From: Dasyornis broadbenti
Lineage: Eukaryota; Chordata; Aves; Passeriformes; Dasyornithidae
Assembly (NCBI GenBank): GCA_013397935.1
Contig: VZRN01005829.1
Location: forward strand, 534,237 to 598,236
DNA: 64,000 nt
Direction of reading: 5' to 3'
The position numbers were made by a program, and so were the translations under genes. Position 1 is the stretch's first letter, and the number at the start of each line of letters is the position of its first letter. Shown here piece after piece: positions 61,132 to 64,000 of the stretch. Under the pieces are notes generated by a model, which was not told the origin of the DNA, did no database searches, and was given only the letters and a program-made list of their open reading frames with translations.

Positions 61132-62568
61132 CCCAGACCACCTTAATTATCACCTCTTACTTTTTGTAACAGAAGTCACAAAACCTAAACACTTTTTGGC
61201 TACCTCCCTTGTGGATGTTTCAAGGTTGAATGGTTGAATTGGCAGCAAATAATTAATAGCTACTGGCATGAGTGGAGCTGCTGCTTCTAATCAGGAACTT
61301 GAAGTTTCTCCAGGAACCCTTGCTGCATTCCTGGCAATGAATTTTGTTATTGAATGACAAATTTGGTATAAAGGAAAAATGAGCATACAAAATGTTTTTG
61401 GAATTTACCTCATTCTCCTCTTCATTGTCATCAAAATATTACTTAATCTGTTCAGGATCATATACTTCTCATTTTGGGGAGTTGAAGGACTGCAGAGCTA
61501 GCTCCCAAATTTAAAGGATTAAATGTAACAGAATCTTTCAGGGAGGCTGTAGATCTTGACTATGAAACATAGTTCATCATATTTCGCAAGATTAATATGA
61601 GTTTAATTGAACCACCAGAAGATACGTTAGAAGAATAATGCACAAAATGGGACAGCTGTTAATTCTTCCTCTTCTATGTCTGATCCAATTCTCACTCAAA
61701 AGGATTTACTCCAATTAGTTTAACAGAAGATGGATTGGACCCACAGGGTGGATCCAAATTACAATGAAGGGCCCAGGAAACCTTTGTTAATTTCTGTAAG
61801 CAGTAAATAGGCTCCTTATTTAGTATAAATGAAATTGATACTGAAATGGATTGAAGTGGTGGAAAGGATTTTCTTCATCTTTGCAGAAAAATTAATTTTG
61901 TCCTAGACTTCTTTTTCCAGATTGTTTAGAGTTACATGAAAACAAACAGCATTATTCAGAGGTCAATGCATTTTGTACCAAAGCATAGAAAAGGTTCTAT
62001 CTTTGTCAAAAAGAAAATCCATTTTCCAAGTTTGATAGAACAAAATGTTCCAATAATTACATGATTGGTGAAAATATAAATGAAAAAAATCTCAATTCAA
62101 TTTTCTTTACATAGCTATCCATCTAAAATCATTATTTAAACTTTTTTTACCTCTCTATTTTTTATCTTGGATTACCTAGAATAATAATCCTTAGCAGAAA
62201 CATAAAAGAGGATGATGCCAGCTGGAAAGATCAGTGGATAGAAAGCTGGACTCTGATCTCATCTGTAACTTTGATTCATAAAGCCTTGAGCAAGAATCAG
62301 TATGTTACAGACTTAGATGTCTACAGACATCTATGCTTGTCTTCATAAATTTATTTCCCTAGATTCTTTTATTGGTGGTGGAAAGGCAGAGGATTTCATG
62401 GAGCATTGTTCATTTGAGCTATTTTGTATATTTACCTTAGAAAGAGCTGAGTCGTATCTCCAAGGTACCTAATTCTCTCTAATGACTATAAAGACTTTCT
62501 AGACAAGCAGCTTAGGTTTAGGCATTCATATCTGCATATATAAATCCTGCTCAGGGTAGTCCTCCCCC

Positions 62569-62585
62569 TTTTTTTTTTTTTTTTT
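62569..62585. repeat. Poly-T tract (T17)
   Basis: Seventeen consecutive T preceded by CCTCCCCC, which together make a 25-base pyrimidine run without a nearby open exon. Confidence 0.95.
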
Positions 62586-62969
62586 CTTATTCTTTCCTGT
62601 GCTCAGATGTTCAGCTGTTCCGCACAAAAATATATTTAGCTGCAGAGAAACTTTGTCTTGAATAATATTACAGAGACAGTATTCATATACTCCATGCTTT
62701 GAAATGTCTGCAGAGAGATTCAGTGGAAGTGTTATTTCTTTATGCAAAGGACGTTCCACAGTTTTTCCAGTTGTGTCATGTGGATACAGCTATGGCTAGA
62801 TTTTAGGCTTTTCTCTAATCCCACTATGAACAGAAAATTGTGTTGCTTTTCCTCAGGATTCATCTATATTGGGGTTCTTCCTATTTGCTCTATTGGCCTC
62901 CTGGAATTGTACAGCTGAGCTGTGCCCTAAATTGTCTGCCAGCTGTGGAGAAGTGGGTACGCTCACATG

Positions 62970-64000
62970 GTGAGTGCATTTTTCCTCTCACTCCTCTTTC
63001 CAGCGTCCTCACATCAGCTCAGATTTTCTGCTGGTGGAAAGACACTGTGTTATGCAACTTCTCAGCTGCCTCTGCCTCCCCTTGCCTATACTGCACTTCT
63101 TTTTGCTTTCCCAAGCCTTTATTAAAGTAGTTCCAGCACTATTCCCAAAGCATAGAAGTGTTAATACATTAAAGATTAGTTGTGTACCCTGCCACAAAAG
63201 GAAGCACGTAGCTCCTAAAGCATTCCTATTTCTTAGCTCTGGATGGTTGCAGCATGCTAAGTATCCTATACTGTGGCATAAAAAGGTAGAGATCACCCTT
63301 CAACATTACGTTTTTCTTGTTCCCTTTCAGCAAAAGCAACTAAATCCCCTGTCCCTCTGGTTTTTTACCCATATTCATATTTAACTTAACTTTTACAGGA
63401 GAAGCCTTCTTCACTGGTTATTAAGGCTGAACCTGTGATATTGCCTACAAGATTAGAGGTGACAACAATGTGCAAGTGTCTGTTTATGTTGTATATGTGA
63501 TTAACTTTTATGGTGAGGAAGGAGTTGTTCTTATATCTTCTTCCCTATCAAATCATTTTATAAGAACAGAATCTACTTCTTCATCCTCTTTCACACCACA
63601 TCAACTTAAGCCGTCTCTGAACACGCAGTAGATCTTTTCCACCTCTAATTTCTGAGATTTATTTACTGATGCCTATGGCAAGGGAGGAACAAAGCAGTAA
63701 GTACAATATAAGACTGTTAATAGCTGGATTTCAATGCTAGTCATGTTTGAGCCTTTTACTGCTGGGTAGTAATAACTTTTTTATGAATGTTTGGAGATAA
63801 CATACGTTTCATCACCTTGCTCCTTGTGGGGTGGAGCTGTAAACAAAATATTTTATATGAGTACTTGCTATAAAATTTAAAATAAATCAAGTTACTCTCT
63901 TTGCCTGCTTAAAAATACTCTTTCCATGGTTTGGTTTCGGGGTGAAGATCCCATATCAACTGTGAGTTGCATAGATGTCATGCCCAGTATTACCCCTTGT
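62970..64000. other. Non-coding right end of the window
   Basis: After the GTGAGT at 62,970 (see findings) the sequence has frames of 95-136 codons on both strands with no domain. No repeat or RNA gene was recognised up to the edge. Confidence 0.45.

Larger units (their letters stand above)
59339..62856. other. Non-coding stretch, simple repeats only
   Basis: Apart from the CAA/A tract at 61.09 kb and a T17 run at 62,569-62,585, nothing was recognised. Overlapping short frames at 59.7-60.5 kb on both strands carry no domain. Confidence 0.5.

Overview
The window is vertebrate nuclear DNA, almost certainly from a bird. It is about 40% GC, AT-rich and mostly non-coding. It carries many 5'-truncated copies of the CR1 LINE, recognised by the 3' end that closes in short ATTCTATGA-type repeats instead of a poly-A tail, and one long terminal repeat of an avian endogenous-retrovirus type. 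Both calls rest on recalled consensus sequences; no database was searched. Nothing bacterial, archaeal or phage-like is present: no operons, ribosome binding sites, CRISPR array or intact tRNA/rRNA gene. The species cannot be fixed from the sequence.

Layout. 1-18 kb is intergenic or intronic, with CR1 pieces near 1.9, 3.8, 4.2 and 13.1 kb, a G14 tract running into a 35-base assembly gap at 9.82 kb, and a TTGG and a TG microsatellite. 18-31 kb holds a poly-A block preceded by AATAAA, a CR1 end at 21.2 kb, a probable solo LTR on the minus strand at 22,361-22,924 with an imperfect 5-bp target duplication, and CR1 pieces at 25.9, 27.4, 27.9 and 30.2 kb. 31-45 kb is sparse, with CR1 pieces at 35.2 and 38.8 kb and a 324-bp pentanucleotide array at 40.64-40.96 kb in which successive blocks differ by single bases. 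45-51 kb is the best candidate for a gene. 51-64 kb is non-coding, with an antisense LINE-like block at 51.9-52.5 kb, a CR1 copy at 54.1 kb, a 19-bp tandem repeat that builds a heat-shock-element-like motif at 59.3 kb, and several homopolymers.

The main coding signal is a set of three plus-strand open segments at 48,106-48,187, 49,345-49,425 and 50,440-50,576. Each has a splice acceptor, the first two have strong donors (GTAAGA, GTATGT), their phases join without a frameshift, and the last ends in TAA. I read them as the last three coding exons of an unidentified protein gene whose 5' part lies upstream, perhaps outside the window. This is an inference from splice sites and phase, not from homology. 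No complete gene and no clear new biological system was found.
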